64,000 nucleotides of DNA, taken from the NCBI GenBank assembly GCA_963513935.1, contig OY740768.1, positions 59,326,004 through 59,390,003 of the forward strand. The letters run 5' to 3'. This stretch comes from Aphrophora alni (Eukaryota; Arthropoda; Insecta; Hemiptera; Aphrophoridae). Positions 1 to 10,515 of this stretch are shown here, in pieces (positions within the stretch are counted from its first letter, which is position 1; every line of letters starts with the position of its first letter). Position numbers and translations under genes: made by a program. A model generated the notes under the pieces. That model was not told the origin of the DNA, did not search any database, and saw nothing but the letters and a program-made list of their open reading frames with translations.

Positions 1-293
1 AAACCTCAAAATGTGCCTTTGCAAGGTTTTGTAAGGTATGTCTTAACAAAAGAAAATTTTTATAATCATTGAGTTTCAAAAGAACATTGAATATTAAATA
101 AAACATGAAATACATATTTTAAAAATACATGATAATTAATAAATTGTTTTAAAGCATTAACAAAAATTTAATATATGATAAAATCTGTAAAGCTTAGTAC
201 CTGGAAAATCCTGTCGCAGTCCACGTGAGCTTGCGCCGTGAAAACGAATTTATTAAACATTTTAAACTAAAACGCACAAACTAAATTTTAACA
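1..293 (-). mobile_element. Diverged LTR copy, minus strand, cut by window edge
   Basis: Read on the minus strand from 293 downwards, this starts TGTTAAAATTTAG and follows the start of the + strand LTR found at 574 and 4357 for its whole length. Shared words include the CACGTGA-type stretch and GGATTTTCCAGGTA. It carries many substitutions and small indels, so it is much older than the near-identical pair to its right. The rest of the repeat lies outside the window. Whether it is a 3' LTR or a solo LTR cannot be settled, but sequence just upstream on the minus strand (294-573) resembles the interior next to the 3' LTR, which favours a 3' LTR. Confidence 0.75.
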
Positions 294-573
294 TATCGTT
301 GAAACTGAGTTGCAATTTTTGAAGGCCAAGTAAGAAAATTTATCTCTAACGTAACTATGTATAGATGTCAGACATTGTGTGTGACTACAGGTAGACTCGC
401 ATACCGGTATTAGAGAAGATAGGCTGTCTTGCCGTTGTACTTTACCCTCCGCTATCGTACGATCATTAGTTTTGGACAATCTCGGCAGGTGACAGCATCT
501 GTCAAGCAACGGAAGTTGTATGTGTGGATGTTGAGTGTATGACGTTTTATTTCAGAGGTGATTTGAATTTGAA
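294..573 (-). mobile_element. Interior 3' fragment of the minus-strand LTR element
   Basis: On the minus strand this ends ctcagtttcaacgatatgtta, close to ctcagtttctaaacgacatgtta, which leads into the 3' LTR of the + strand element. Further upstream, words such as gttgcttgacag match gttatcgacag at about 4149. It is therefore the interior portion next to the LTR of the older copy. A 73-codon frame on the minus strand (509-288) is open but resembles no family I know, and its frame is not preserved against the + copy, so I do not call it a gene. The + strand element appears to cut it off at about 573. Confidence 0.55.
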
Positions 574-1775
574 TGCTACAAAGTTACAGTTTTGTGCGCT
601 TTAGTTTTATTTAAAAAAATGTTAAGTAAATTATTATTTTTCACGGCACAAGCTCACGTGATCTGCGATAGGATTTTCCAGGTATTTCGAATTTACAGAT
701 TTTATCATATCTTAAATTTTGTTAATGCTTTAAAATAATTTGTTAATTATCATGTATTCTTTAAAATATGTATTTCATGTTTTATTTAATATTCAATGTT
801 CTTTTTGAAACTGAATGATTATAAAAATTTTCTTTTCTTAAGACATACTTTACAAAACCTTGCAAAGGCACATTTTGAGTTTTGAACAATTATGTGAAAT
901 AGGTGCAAATTAATGTTGAACATTAAATGATCAGAATATCTTATTGAACATGTCAAATATAAAACAATTAGAGAAATCTATTCTAAATCAGAAAATTTCG
1001 TTTTACAGACTTTTGCAGATCTTTGCAAGTCTTATACAAGCTTTGTTTTACACAAAACTAAATATATATAAATAGATTTATAATCATCTAAGAAGCTTTT
1101 AATTACAATCATAACGAATTTCTGTCATACAATCAATTTTCTTTAATTTTGACAAATAACCAGATATTTGCTTTAATAATGAACATTAATGCTACAACAT
1201 GTCTGATTTTGAACAGACGCTAAAAAACATGTTTTTTGCTATAGCTAATACGCTGGTAGGAGATTCTCAGCAATTCTTGCCTCAGATTGCATAGACCAGC
1301 TAAGCATCTAAACATGTTTCGTCCTGTTGGCAAAACACGTTTTTCTTAATACACCTTCAAAGTTTCAAGTGCACAAAAGAGATGTTAAAAAAAAACTGAC
1401 TTTATAGAACTTTAATTAAACTCACATTGTACATGTGCCTAAATAGCTTCAGCGAATATTTTTTTTTTAAGCTATCTTTTAGATGTAGACTTGTGTAGTT
1501 ATTTATAAAATATATAAAAAATTATTTGGGTGGAGCCTGCATGCAAACTTTCGGTCCTAACAACCTCCAAGAGGTTATTTTCTAAATTAATATAATTGAC
1601 TTCAATTAATAAAATTTAATCTTCAAAATTTCATTTCTCCTTTTAAAGTAAACTTCTCATTTTATAATAAATTCTTTTATCTAAAACATATATATATTTA
1701 TTGGCCAATATAGCATTTAAGAAATTTGTCAAATAAGTAGTATTATGTAACTGTTTTAAAAAAAACTATCATCTC

Positions 1776-2070
1776 ATAAAGTCAAAAGGGGGGGGGGAAT
1801 AAATATCAGTATCTTTTCATCTTTTTATTTTAATTGTACATTAAGGGCGTATAATTTTTTTTTTTGGATTAATTATAATCCTGTTAATTGTTAAGCTGTG
1901 CTCATTGTCTTTTGTTAAATTTTGTAACTATAAAATATATAAACTAAAAAGGGGGGATAAATTTTCAGAATCTATTGATTAATTTTTTTTGTTTAAATTA
2001 TAATATTTTACATTAAGGGCGTATAACTTTTTAATTATAATATTGTTAATCATAAGCTGTTTATGATGAT
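1776..2070 (+). repeat. 172-bp tandem duplication inside the LTR
   Basis: A module consisting of an A/G run (aaaagggggggg or aaaaagggggg), an ATAAAT-TCAG motif, and cattaagggcgtata followed by AT-rich sequence ending near TAAGCTGT occurs twice in a row. The word cattaagggc is at 1839 and again at 2011, a period of 172. The same duplication is in the 3' LTR. It lies around the presumed promoter and start region, so it could double the core promoter. That function is inference. Confidence 0.7.
1929..1943 (+). promoter_or_regulatory. Candidate LTR TATA box
   Basis: The sequence TATAAAATATATAAA lies about 200 nt before the AATAAA signal of the LTR, a reasonable position for the U3/R promoter. 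The whole area is AT-rich, so such strings are common by chance. An equivalent copy is present in the 3' LTR. Confidence 0.3.
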
Positions 2071-2136
2071 TTGTCTCAGGATGCCTTTCTAAGTTGTATA
2101 TGATAAAATCTGAACCGTCAAAATTTCTTTTGTTTC

Positions 2137-2142
2137 AATAAA
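2137..2142 (+). terminator. Candidate LTR poly(A) signal (AATAAA)
   Basis: AATAAA is followed about 15-60 nt later by a G/T- and T-rich stretch, the usual arrangement of a metazoan cleavage site, and the LTR ends about 110 nt downstream. The 3' LTR has the same signal at 5919-5924, where it would end the element transcript. Confidence 0.4.
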
Positions 2143-2259
2143 CTTGAGCCTTGTTAACTACTAAATTTGTTTTTGTCTTTTCTATTTTTTTTTCTTTTCA
2201 AACATTGTTACCATTTGGTTCCGCCTTTCTTAAATTTAAGTCCCCTGGTAACATGTTTC

Positions 2260-2275
2260 TGGTAGCAGAGCGTGG
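2260..2275 (+). other. Primer binding site, initiator tRNA-Met type
   Basis: TGGTAGCAGAGCGTGG starts 6 nt after the 5' LTR ends. Metazoan initiator tRNA-Met ends ...CCATCCTCTGCTA plus CCA, whose complement is TGGTAGCAGAGGATGG. The match is 14 of 16, with the first 11 bases exact. The tRNA sequence is from general knowledge, not from this genome. Confidence 0.7.
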
Positions 2276-3924
2276 TTTGCTTTAAATTCTAGCGTGGTTA
2301 TCTCTAAATTATAGAGTGGTTAATTTTAAATCCTGGAACGGTAGTTAATTTTCAAAATTTTGCATTGGAACCATCTAAATTTAAATTCAAAAAATTTTCT
2401 TTGTTAAACAAGGCTCAATTTTTATGTTTTGCAGCTTTTTTCAAATACTGCACAACTATTGCTGATGAAATTTTTTTTTCTTATATTTAAATCCATATAA
2501 ATTTATTAGTCTCTTTATTTATTTTCCATATAAACACTTTACACAAAAACTTCTAAACCGATTTTGATAAAAATTTTTTTTATTATTTTCTCTGCTTAAA
2601 TAATTTTTTTTTTATATTTACATACATTGCACTCTAGTCATTCACTGAATTTGATCCAGACAGCGGGCTCATTCGAGAATTCCAAAAAAAATTTAAATAA
2701 ATAATAAAACCCAAAAATAGTTAGAAACCAAAAAAAAAAACAAAAAAAATTAAAATTTCCTTCAAAAATTTTCGCGAGTTTTCTTTCGCTTGTCTGTATT
2801 AATTCATACTTGCACACACACGTATACACAACAACTACACTACATATAATTCTTGAGTCATTCTCTTGTCCTTTCACTTCATTTTTGCATCATCTTAAAA
2901 GAAATTTTTTTTTTAAAATCACTTGGTTTATTTTTTTATTATCAGCAATAGTTAAAATGGCAGTAGATTTGCTGAGATTAGTAGACTCGTTAAAGAACAC
3001 TGAGCTCGCTTTTGAATTTTTTTGTCATCTTGAAAGAAAATTATTTTTATTTTTTTTTTTTTTCATCACCATGAGTAATGCGCGACATGGCGGTGGACTG
3101 GTTGATGCAGATGGTGCTACTTGCTTATAATTCATTGAAATGTTGAACACTCTTAAAAAAATATATCATTGCGTACTAAATTTTTTTTCTTTCTTTTCTA
3201 AATTATAGGGGCCCAGTTTTTTGTATGTAGGACAACATGGTTGGCCTGTTTGTCTATTCTTTAAATTATTCGGTTGTTTGTCTTTTTTGTTAGCAGGTCA
3301 ACATGTTTGTTTCCTGATTTAGTTTTTTTGTTAGGATTGAGAAAACCGGAGTTGGGTTTTCTCACATTGTGGGTCACCTTTTTATACTGTCTTTTTGCCA
3401 CACTCTTTTTTTGCTACACTTCTTTCATACTTTTTTATAATCACAACATATCTTGATGAATTTTTTTTTTACACAATTTTTTTGATTAAATTAAATTCCT
3501 TTTTTTTTGGGGCACATGATACACATATAAGACCTTAAGTCAAACACCACATGCCCTGCCTTGTGCAGTAAAACAATCTTGACTTCCCCCCGTCTGAGTC
3601 CGACCTTTCCTGCTCTGCCTAAAGTGTTATGCACTTTCCCTCCCCAGTCCCCGGAGTGGTCACCTCCTCTTGGTGTCCCGAGGTGCCACTCCACCCCTTT
3701 TCCCCACGTACCTTAGTGTACAAAGTCAGTTCATGCACAACAATGTCGACCTTTGCGTCATCCTTCAGCTCTTTCTGTCCTGGGCTTATCCCAATTATAG
3801 GTGGGAAGAGCTGAGACGCTGTAGAAATTTCAAAATTTAATAAGTAAGTGCCGAAGGAGGCTACACCCTAGAGTGGTGACTATAAAAGCATTATGAAGCG
3901 TTGTTTCTATCAGGTGCCCCGTTT

Positions 3925-4075
3925 CAAAATTTTGTAGGAGGCCCTTCTGGCCCCTTTCTTCAGAAGCTTGTAGGAGGCCCTTCTGGCCCCTTTCTTCTAT
4001 CTTTTCTTGGAGGCCCTTCTGGCCCTTTGCCCCTTCTTCAAAATTTTGTGAGAGACCCTTCTGGCCTCTTTTCTG
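3925..4075 (+). repeat. GC-rich tandem repeat, about 36-41 bp, 4 units
   Basis: Four units share GGAGGCCCTTCTGGCCC or a close variant, beginning at about 3934, 3970, 4007 and 4048, with the last the most diverged. Spacing of 36-41 bp leaves frames open on both strands: the + strand reads a Gly-Gly-Pro-Ser-Gly-Pro type repeat and the minus strand a Gly-Gln-Lys-Gly-Leu type repeat. Neither frame has an ATG, so I treat them as by-products of the repeat. Confidence 0.75.
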
Positions 4076-4356
4076 ACTCCACCCCAACTCCGTCTTTCGG
4101 GGGGGGGGGGAGAGCTGTAGCAATCAGTAGAATCAATCTGCATTTTTGTTATCGACAGTCCACTCGCCGTCCCCCTTATCTTCCCTCTCTATATCTGTCT
4201 CTATCTAAGCGCAAAGTCCATTCCCTGGTTAGCCCACCTGTTCTAAAACCTTTAGCCAGTCTATCTGAAATAACTCACGATGTTCTACATTCAATTATAA
4301 GCTCCGTCAGACATATCTTTTCGTTCTCAAAATTACTTCTCAGTTTCTAAACGACA

Positions 4357-6035
4357 TGTTAAGTTACAGTTTTGTGCGCTTTAGTTTTTTTTTTAAAAAT
4401 GTTAAGTAAATTATTATTTTTCACGGCACAAGCTCACGTGATCTGCGACAGGATTTTCCAGGTATTTCGAATTTACAGATTTTATCATATCTTAAATTTT
4501 GTTAATGCTTTAAAATAATTTGTTAATTATCATGTATTCTTTAAAATATGTATTTCATGTTTTATTTAATATTCAATGTTCTTTTTGAAACTGAATGATT
4601 ATAAAAATTTTCTTTTCTTAAGACATACTTTACAAAACCTTGCAAAGGCACATTTTGAGTTTTGAACAATTATGTGAAATAGGTGCAAATTAATGTTGAA
4701 CATTAAATGATCAGAATATCTTATTGAACATGTCAAATATAAAACAATTAGAGAAATCTATTCTAAATCAGAAAATTTCGTTTTACAGACTTTTGCAGAT
4801 CTTTGCAAGTCTTATACAAGCTTTGTTTTACACAAAACTAAATATATATAAATAGATTTATAATCATCTAAGAAGCTTTTAATTACAATCATAACGAATT
4901 TCTGTCATACAATCAATTTTCTTTAATTTTGACAAATAACCAGATATTTGCTTTAATAATGAACATTAATGCTACAACATGTCTGATTTTGAACAGACGC
5001 TAAAAAACATGTTTTTTGCTATAGCTAATACGCTGGTAGGAGATTCTCAGCAATTCTTGCCTCAGATTGCATAGACCAGCTAAGCATCTAAACATGTTTC
5101 GTCCTGTTGGCAAAACACGTTTTTCTTAATACACCTTCAAAGTTTCAAGTGCACAAAAGTGATGTTAAAAAAAAAACTGACTTTATAGAACTTTAATTAA
5201 ACTCATATTGTACATGTGCCTAAATAGCTTCAGCGAATATTTTTTTTTTTAAGCTATCTTTTAGATGTAGACTTGTGTAGTTATTTATAAAATATATAAA
5301 AAATTATTTGGGTGGAGCCTGCATGCAAACTTTCGGTCCTAACAACCTCCAAGAGGTTATTTTCTAAATTAATATAATTGACGTCAATTAATAAAATTTA
5401 ATCTTCAAAATTTCATTTCTTCTTTTAAAGTAAACTTCTCATTTTATAATAAATTCTTTTATCTAAAACATATATATATTTATTGGCCAATATAGCATTT
5501 AAGAAATTTGTCAAATAAGTAGTATTATGTAACTGTTTTAAAAAAAACTATCATCTCATAAAGTCAAAAGGGGGGGGGGAATAAATATCAGTATCTTTTC
5601 ATCTTTTTATTTTAATTGTACATTAAGGGCGTATAATTTTTTTTTTTAGATTAATTATAATCCTGTTAATTGTTAAGCTGTGCTCATTGTCTTTTGTTAA
5701 ATTTTGTAACTATAAAATATATAAACTAAAAAGGGGGGATAAATTTTCAGAATCTATTGATTAATTTTTTTTGTTTAAATTATAATATTTTACATTAAGG
5801 GCGTATAACTTTTTAATTATAATATTGTTAATCATAAGCTGTTTATGATGATTTGTCTCAGGATGCCTTTCTAAGTTGTAAATGATAAAATCTGAACCGT
5901 CAAAATTTCTTTTGTTTCAATAAACTTGAGCCTTGTTAACTACTAAATTTGTTTTTGTCTTTTCTATTTTTTTTTCTTTTCAAACATTGTTACCATTTGG
6001 TTCCGCCTTTCTTAAATTTAAGTCCCCTGGTAACA
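4357..6035 (+). mobile_element. 3' LTR of the same retrotransposon
   Basis: Starts TGTTAAGTTACAG, ends CCTGGTAACA, and is co-linear with the 5' LTR throughout, including the 172-bp internal duplication and the AATAAA signal (5919-5924). Flanking sequence after 6035 begins caagcttgcgg and is unrelated to the flank before 574. Confidence 0.82.
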
Positions 6036-6293
6036 CAAGCTTGCGGTATAACAACTACAACAACTCAACATTAGGGTACACATATAACTGAAACATGTAG
6101 AAAATTTACAGAAGTATAATAAAGTGAATAAAATTATGTACAATGCGTTATAAAATGTTAAAACAGTATAAAAGTTGTATACGAAAAATTTCGATAAGAA
6201 AGTGTGTGTTCAATATATTATATAATATAAATATACAACACATACAGTATACATTTCATAAATAAAACATATAACTTATATATAAGTTATATG

Positions 6294-6295
6294 TT

Positions 6296-6355
<60 letters not shown>
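6294..6355. repeat. (AT)n microsatellite
   Basis: About 60 nt of nearly uninterrupted alternating A and T, with one phase break near 6306. Confidence 0.95.
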
Positions 6356-6358
<3 letters not shown>

Positions 6359-6533
6359 CACAATCATTGAAATACATATTGTTGTAGTACAAATTACAAT
6401 ATGTATATAAGTAAACATGACGTTAAATGATATTACAAAGCATTTTGCAAATTTAAAACTGTATAGATCAAACAGAATGTATTATATTTACAAAATTAGA
6501 TAAAACTTAATTACTAAAGCAAACAGCATTGTA

Positions 6534-7800
6534 GTGTAAAATAAAATCAACGATCTAAACCCATTTAAAACAATGTGTGAAGTATGGTTCTCGTCAGAGC
6601 TAATGCTGTTTCCCTCGTAAATAGATTGTGTACATACGTCAATATGCACAGTTGAAATATTTGCAGTAATTGAATTATATTAAGTGATTAAAATACGATA
6701 TGCTATGAAACACACAAATATATTAGGATAATTAAATATCACTAGGTTTATGTTATACAATTCACTTTATATTCCAATTCCAATTTGTGTAATTTTCATT
6801 AACATGACTGTTTTCCACTTCTGTTTTGCAAGTATATAAATTATTGGTCATACTATTACATCTAAGCTTCTATTTCTGGGTATGTAATTGTTATAGTTAT
6901 ATAGACAGAACACAGGAACATTTTAAGAATCGAGAAAACAAATGTTTGAATGAATAACTTTATTTAAATATTGAAAGGAGCACCAATAGCAATCCTAAGT
7001 TCAATGACTAATTGTTTGAATAAATATGACTCTATTGATTGAGTTTTATGAATGAATGTTTACTTTGTAGGATTGTCATAATCAAATTTATGGAGAGTAT
7101 TTTTTCCTCCTAAACGTAGACTATCAATTTTGTGTTGTCCAAAATATAATTTAAACAACGCAACCATGAAATACAGATACATCTTTTTCTATTATTTTAT
7201 AGACCAAGGTGAGAGCGCATATTTACGCAGTTACCGCTTAAATGATGATATTACTTGTGATATATTATGACGTAATTTTTAAACAATTATAATAAGTCTA
7301 GTGTAACGCCAATTTCCAGATATCTTACAAATTTGTTTATGCTAAGCTGGTCTGGAACTTATCAATTACAATATTTTGATTACAAAAGTATTTTCTTCTT
7401 TATCTAAAAAAAATATATAATATGTTGGATGAAAATTATTAAATAATGTTAGTTTAATTTTAATTAATTGTAAAAGGAACCCATTGATATGATTTTGTCT
7501 CCTAAAACATATTCAAAATCAAAAGTAAACACATATATTTGAAATCCCTATTTTACCTTAAATTGAAACTTTCAGGTATGGGGTACTTTTCTATTAGTAG
7601 TTCATAATTTCCAATGTATTGCTTTATTTATTATACCCATTTTACACTGTATAGAAACGTCAATTTACAATTTAAATTTTATTCTAAATCTACAATCTGC
7701 CATTTATACTGACACTTTAAATCAAAATGGTTTAGTTGAAATGTTTACAAAATACAATTCAACTTAAATTTTTAGACATGCTATTGTGTTTCAAGACAGT
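6534..7800 (+). repeat. Ancient duplicated block, left copy (pairs with 42615-44418)
   Basis: Ordered anchors are shared with 42615-44418 on the same strand: gtgtaaaa / ccatttaa / atgtgtgaa / ctaatgctg / tacgtcaat / ttgcagta (6534-6668 against 42615-42783), an agaccaaggtgag-like word (7201 against 43797), ttatttattatac-cattttacactgtatagaa (7623 against 44243), atctgccat (7694 against 44324) and tcaagacag (7791 against 44409). Spacing is preserved to within a few nt in the right part, with about 500 nt of net indel between the first and later anchors. No coding frame is conserved. It is either a degenerate transposon or an old segmental duplication. Confidence 0.6.
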
Positions 7801-10375
7801 TGATATCTTAACCCAGTTTCTAAAAAGTAATACTATCTAGTAATAACTAGGATATTTTTTGCAATGTATGCAACCTTAGTGTTATTTAAAATTATTTTAC
7901 TTGCAAAAATCCAGAACTCCATATGCATAAAATAGGCTCTTTATTAAGATTGTATAAACCTCAAAATAAGGTTTGTCGATTCATTAAATATTCAATAACA
8001 AATAAATATAGATATAAATAAACCACTATTACGTGTGTGCTCTATTACCAACTGGAACGAGTTATAGTGATTATGGGGAAAACTGGTGTAATGTCGCTAA
8101 TCATATTTTAGGCATCATTTTATGGAAATCATATTAACGGATTTTGCGACAATTGAATATAATTACTTAATATTAATAACCTAGTCAACCAAAAAACATA
8201 CCAAGAAATTAGCTTTGATAATTCATTTATAAACGTTAATAATAAACGAACACATAATATATGTTAACATATAATATATATTATATTAACTTATTAAATT
8301 CACTAGACATTGCTTTAAGCCTATTCTAACTGCATTGTATACCTTTGCACCGTAAGGCAGTAGAAGAGCCAGATTTCAAATGGGTTAATCGGCCCGCTGG
8401 ACATTATCATGAACGTTACAAACCTGGGTTATTTAGCCCGACATTTTAATAATTAAAGTTTGAACTAAAATATGGAATAAAGTTATTAAGCGTATATTTA
8501 TCTTGCTCTAGGTGGTAGACTCTGTGGTTTATCGCCTGAGTTACGGCGTTTGTAGTCACAAGAGGGGAACACCTCTCCATTTTCTGCAAAAGACAAAGAT
8601 ACACATTCGTTTCTTACTTGGTCGTGTCGCTTCATAGTTGTCGGGGTGACCTAATATCATTTCGCTAAAGGGGAATGTGACACGTAATAAATTAATCGTC
8701 AAGTGATTATAATAAAATATAACCAATGATTTGGTTTAAAATACTTCCTGAAAGAGGAGGAAGAACTTGGTCATGAGACGTCACTTTATACACAAAATAT
8801 CAATCTTTAAAATGTTGGTATTCAATGTTAAAACCTTCAGAAAATAATAATTAAAGCACCAGTTGTTGTATTTCAATTTTGTCTTACACTTCATTATAAT
8901 AATAAATTATTTCCAAAAAATAGAGAAAGAAAAATGATATTATCTGTTTTCATGAAAATCAAATTTTACTGTGAAAATATTGTTCATACACAATGCTGAA
9001 AGTTAAGAATTAAAATGAATATTTCAAACAAGAAAACAAGTGACAACTGAAACAACATAATTGAAATTACTGACAAACATATTACATTAAAAATTCACTG
9101 TAGTAATCGTTTAATATAATCATTTTAATGAAACCATTTGAATTCCTCAAAAATTTCCGACATTATCATATCTAACTACGAAATTATTAGAATTTCCAAT
9201 ATAAAGCCACTCGGTATTTTATGGATAAAGGGACATCACAAAAATAATATATTTTAATATTTTTTTAAATTAAACATATCACAAAAACGGACAACACTAG
9301 GCTGGCGTTTTATACCTAGTTTGTTCACGTAGATTTATTTCTATAGTACCTTCCTTTTATTTGTATTTATTTTATCTTCAACGCAAAAACTAAATGCATT
9401 AAATTTATAGTGTGAAGTGTACAGCAAAATATTTAGTTTGAACTATTTTATTTTATTACATTGCTTGTTTTGTAACAATTGTACAATGTTGGTCATTCGA
9501 TATAGAAAGTTGTCGCACGACGTAAAGTATAATTGTACTACAAGTATCATACACATTAATTAGCAATGTTTTTTTTTTAATACACGAGTTTCTAATTATG
9601 AATCTAAAGCCATCTGAAGGCCATACTCAGAATACTTTACATAACTTCCTGGATCATTAATAAAATATTCAAAACAAAATGGATCCTAATGTGGAACCCT
9701 TATAACACTGAAAATATTTCTGAGTTATATTTCTTGTCTGTGGTTTTCTACAACCCAAAGTTTAGTTTAATAAAGTCTTTTGATTTGGTTAAAATTTTAC
9801 TGAAATGTTATAAATTATTGGCTCAAACTCACACAATAAACACAAATTATGATTCAGGAATAATTGGAAAAAAACTGAATCTTGATCTATGTCACTAAAA
9901 GCTTTATTTTAATCAAACACTATTTACGTTGAGAATGTGTTTATCTCACAAGCTTTGATTCTATTTAAATCGACGTCGTCCTTGGTTCATTATCACTTTT
10001 AACTAACAACTAATATACTGACATGTTCAGTAACGAATATAATACTTATTATTGTTGTTATTTTCTTCTTTTTTGTGACGGGGGAGTGAGAAATGATTGT
10101 TACCTAATATTATTTAATCTGATTTAAGCGGGTCAAGAATATCTCAGTTTAATGAAGGTTTCATAAATGTACCAATAGATACTAATGAACAACAGTGAGC
10201 TTATGCGTGCAATGATTTAAATAATTCATGCAAATAACGAAGTTGATTTTATGTAAGAGAGAATTCTGTGTACCTTTGAAAACTAAAAAATAAATAAAAT
10301 AAAATAATAAATTTAACATAGATTATTACATGTAGATATTAGAGTTAGTGTCATATAATCACATATTCTCATGTT

Positions 10376-10515
10376 AGAGGTTGAAGGGTTTGATGAATCA
10401 GGACCAGGATCTGGAGAGATTGAGAGACTGTGTTGTGGTAACCTAAGTGGTTGAGGCCCAGGCTGCGTTTCAAGCTGAGGTTCGAACCTGGATCTAACCA
10501 TAGAAATAGTCAATT
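10376..10515 (+). mobile_element. Possible tRNA-derived SINE relic
   Basis: AACCTAAGTGG (10440-10450) resembles a pol III A box, and GGTTCGAACCT (10479-10489) fits the B box consensus GGTTCGANNCC, 39 nt downstream as in a tRNA gene. The piece is GC-richer than its surroundings. It does not fold into a sound tRNA (the T stem fails beyond two pairs), so a functional tRNA gene is unlikely. No tail or target duplication was identified. The 66-codon minus-strand frame across it (10513-10313) is probably incidental. Confidence 0.35.

Larger units (their letters stand above)
574..2253 (+). mobile_element. 5' LTR of a young non-autonomous LTR retrotransposon
   Basis: This about 1.68 kb stretch recurs at 4357-6035 with about a dozen differences by eye, mostly homopolymer length changes plus single substitutions. 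It ends in TGGTAACA. The 3' copy starts TGTTAAGTTACAG, giving TGTTA...TAACA termini. The 5' copy has TGCTACAAAGTTACAG at the same place, so its first bases are altered. A TATA-rich motif (1929-1943) and an AATAAA signal (2137-2142) lie near the 3' side, as expected for U3-R-U5. The near identity means recent insertion or recent gene conversion. No matching target duplication is visible between 569-573 and 6036-6040. Confidence 0.8.
2254..4356 (+). mobile_element. Interior of the LTR element, no gag or pol recognised
   Basis: About 2.1 kb separates the two LTRs. I see no protease, reverse transcriptase, RNase H or integrase motif in any frame, and the longest frames (about 100-150 codons, some without ATG) match nothing I know, so the element is probably mobilised in trans. 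The left half (2400-3480) is rich in T runs on the + strand. The stretch 3490-3830 is GC-richer and pyrimidine-rich. A short tandem array (3925-4075) and a run of 12 G (about 4099-4110) follow. There is no polypurine tract touching the 3' LTR; the only purine-rich run is about 245 nt upstream of it. Confidence 0.65.
6036..10375. other. AT-rich non-coding stretch
   Basis: No coding frame or RNA gene is recognisable. It holds a long AT microsatellite (6294-6355) preceded by a small palindrome (ataacttatatataagttat, about 6270), and the left member of an ancient duplication (6534-7800, see separate entry). A slightly GC-richer piece at about 8340-8660 has no match I know. A 69-codon frame at 9689-9898 has no start or composition that sets it apart from background. 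Confidence 0.6.

Noticed and set aside
2810..3130. 106-codon frame in the LTR element interior
   Set aside because: Contains long Phe runs from T tracts and no gag-like motif; no support beyond being open.
3830..4350. Overlapping frames on both strands across the GC-rich array
   Set aside because: Neither frame starts with ATG, and openness on both strands follows from repeat spacing near multiples of 3.
10440..10505. A true tRNA gene
   Set aside because: Box A and B-like words exist but the T stem and acceptor do not pair.
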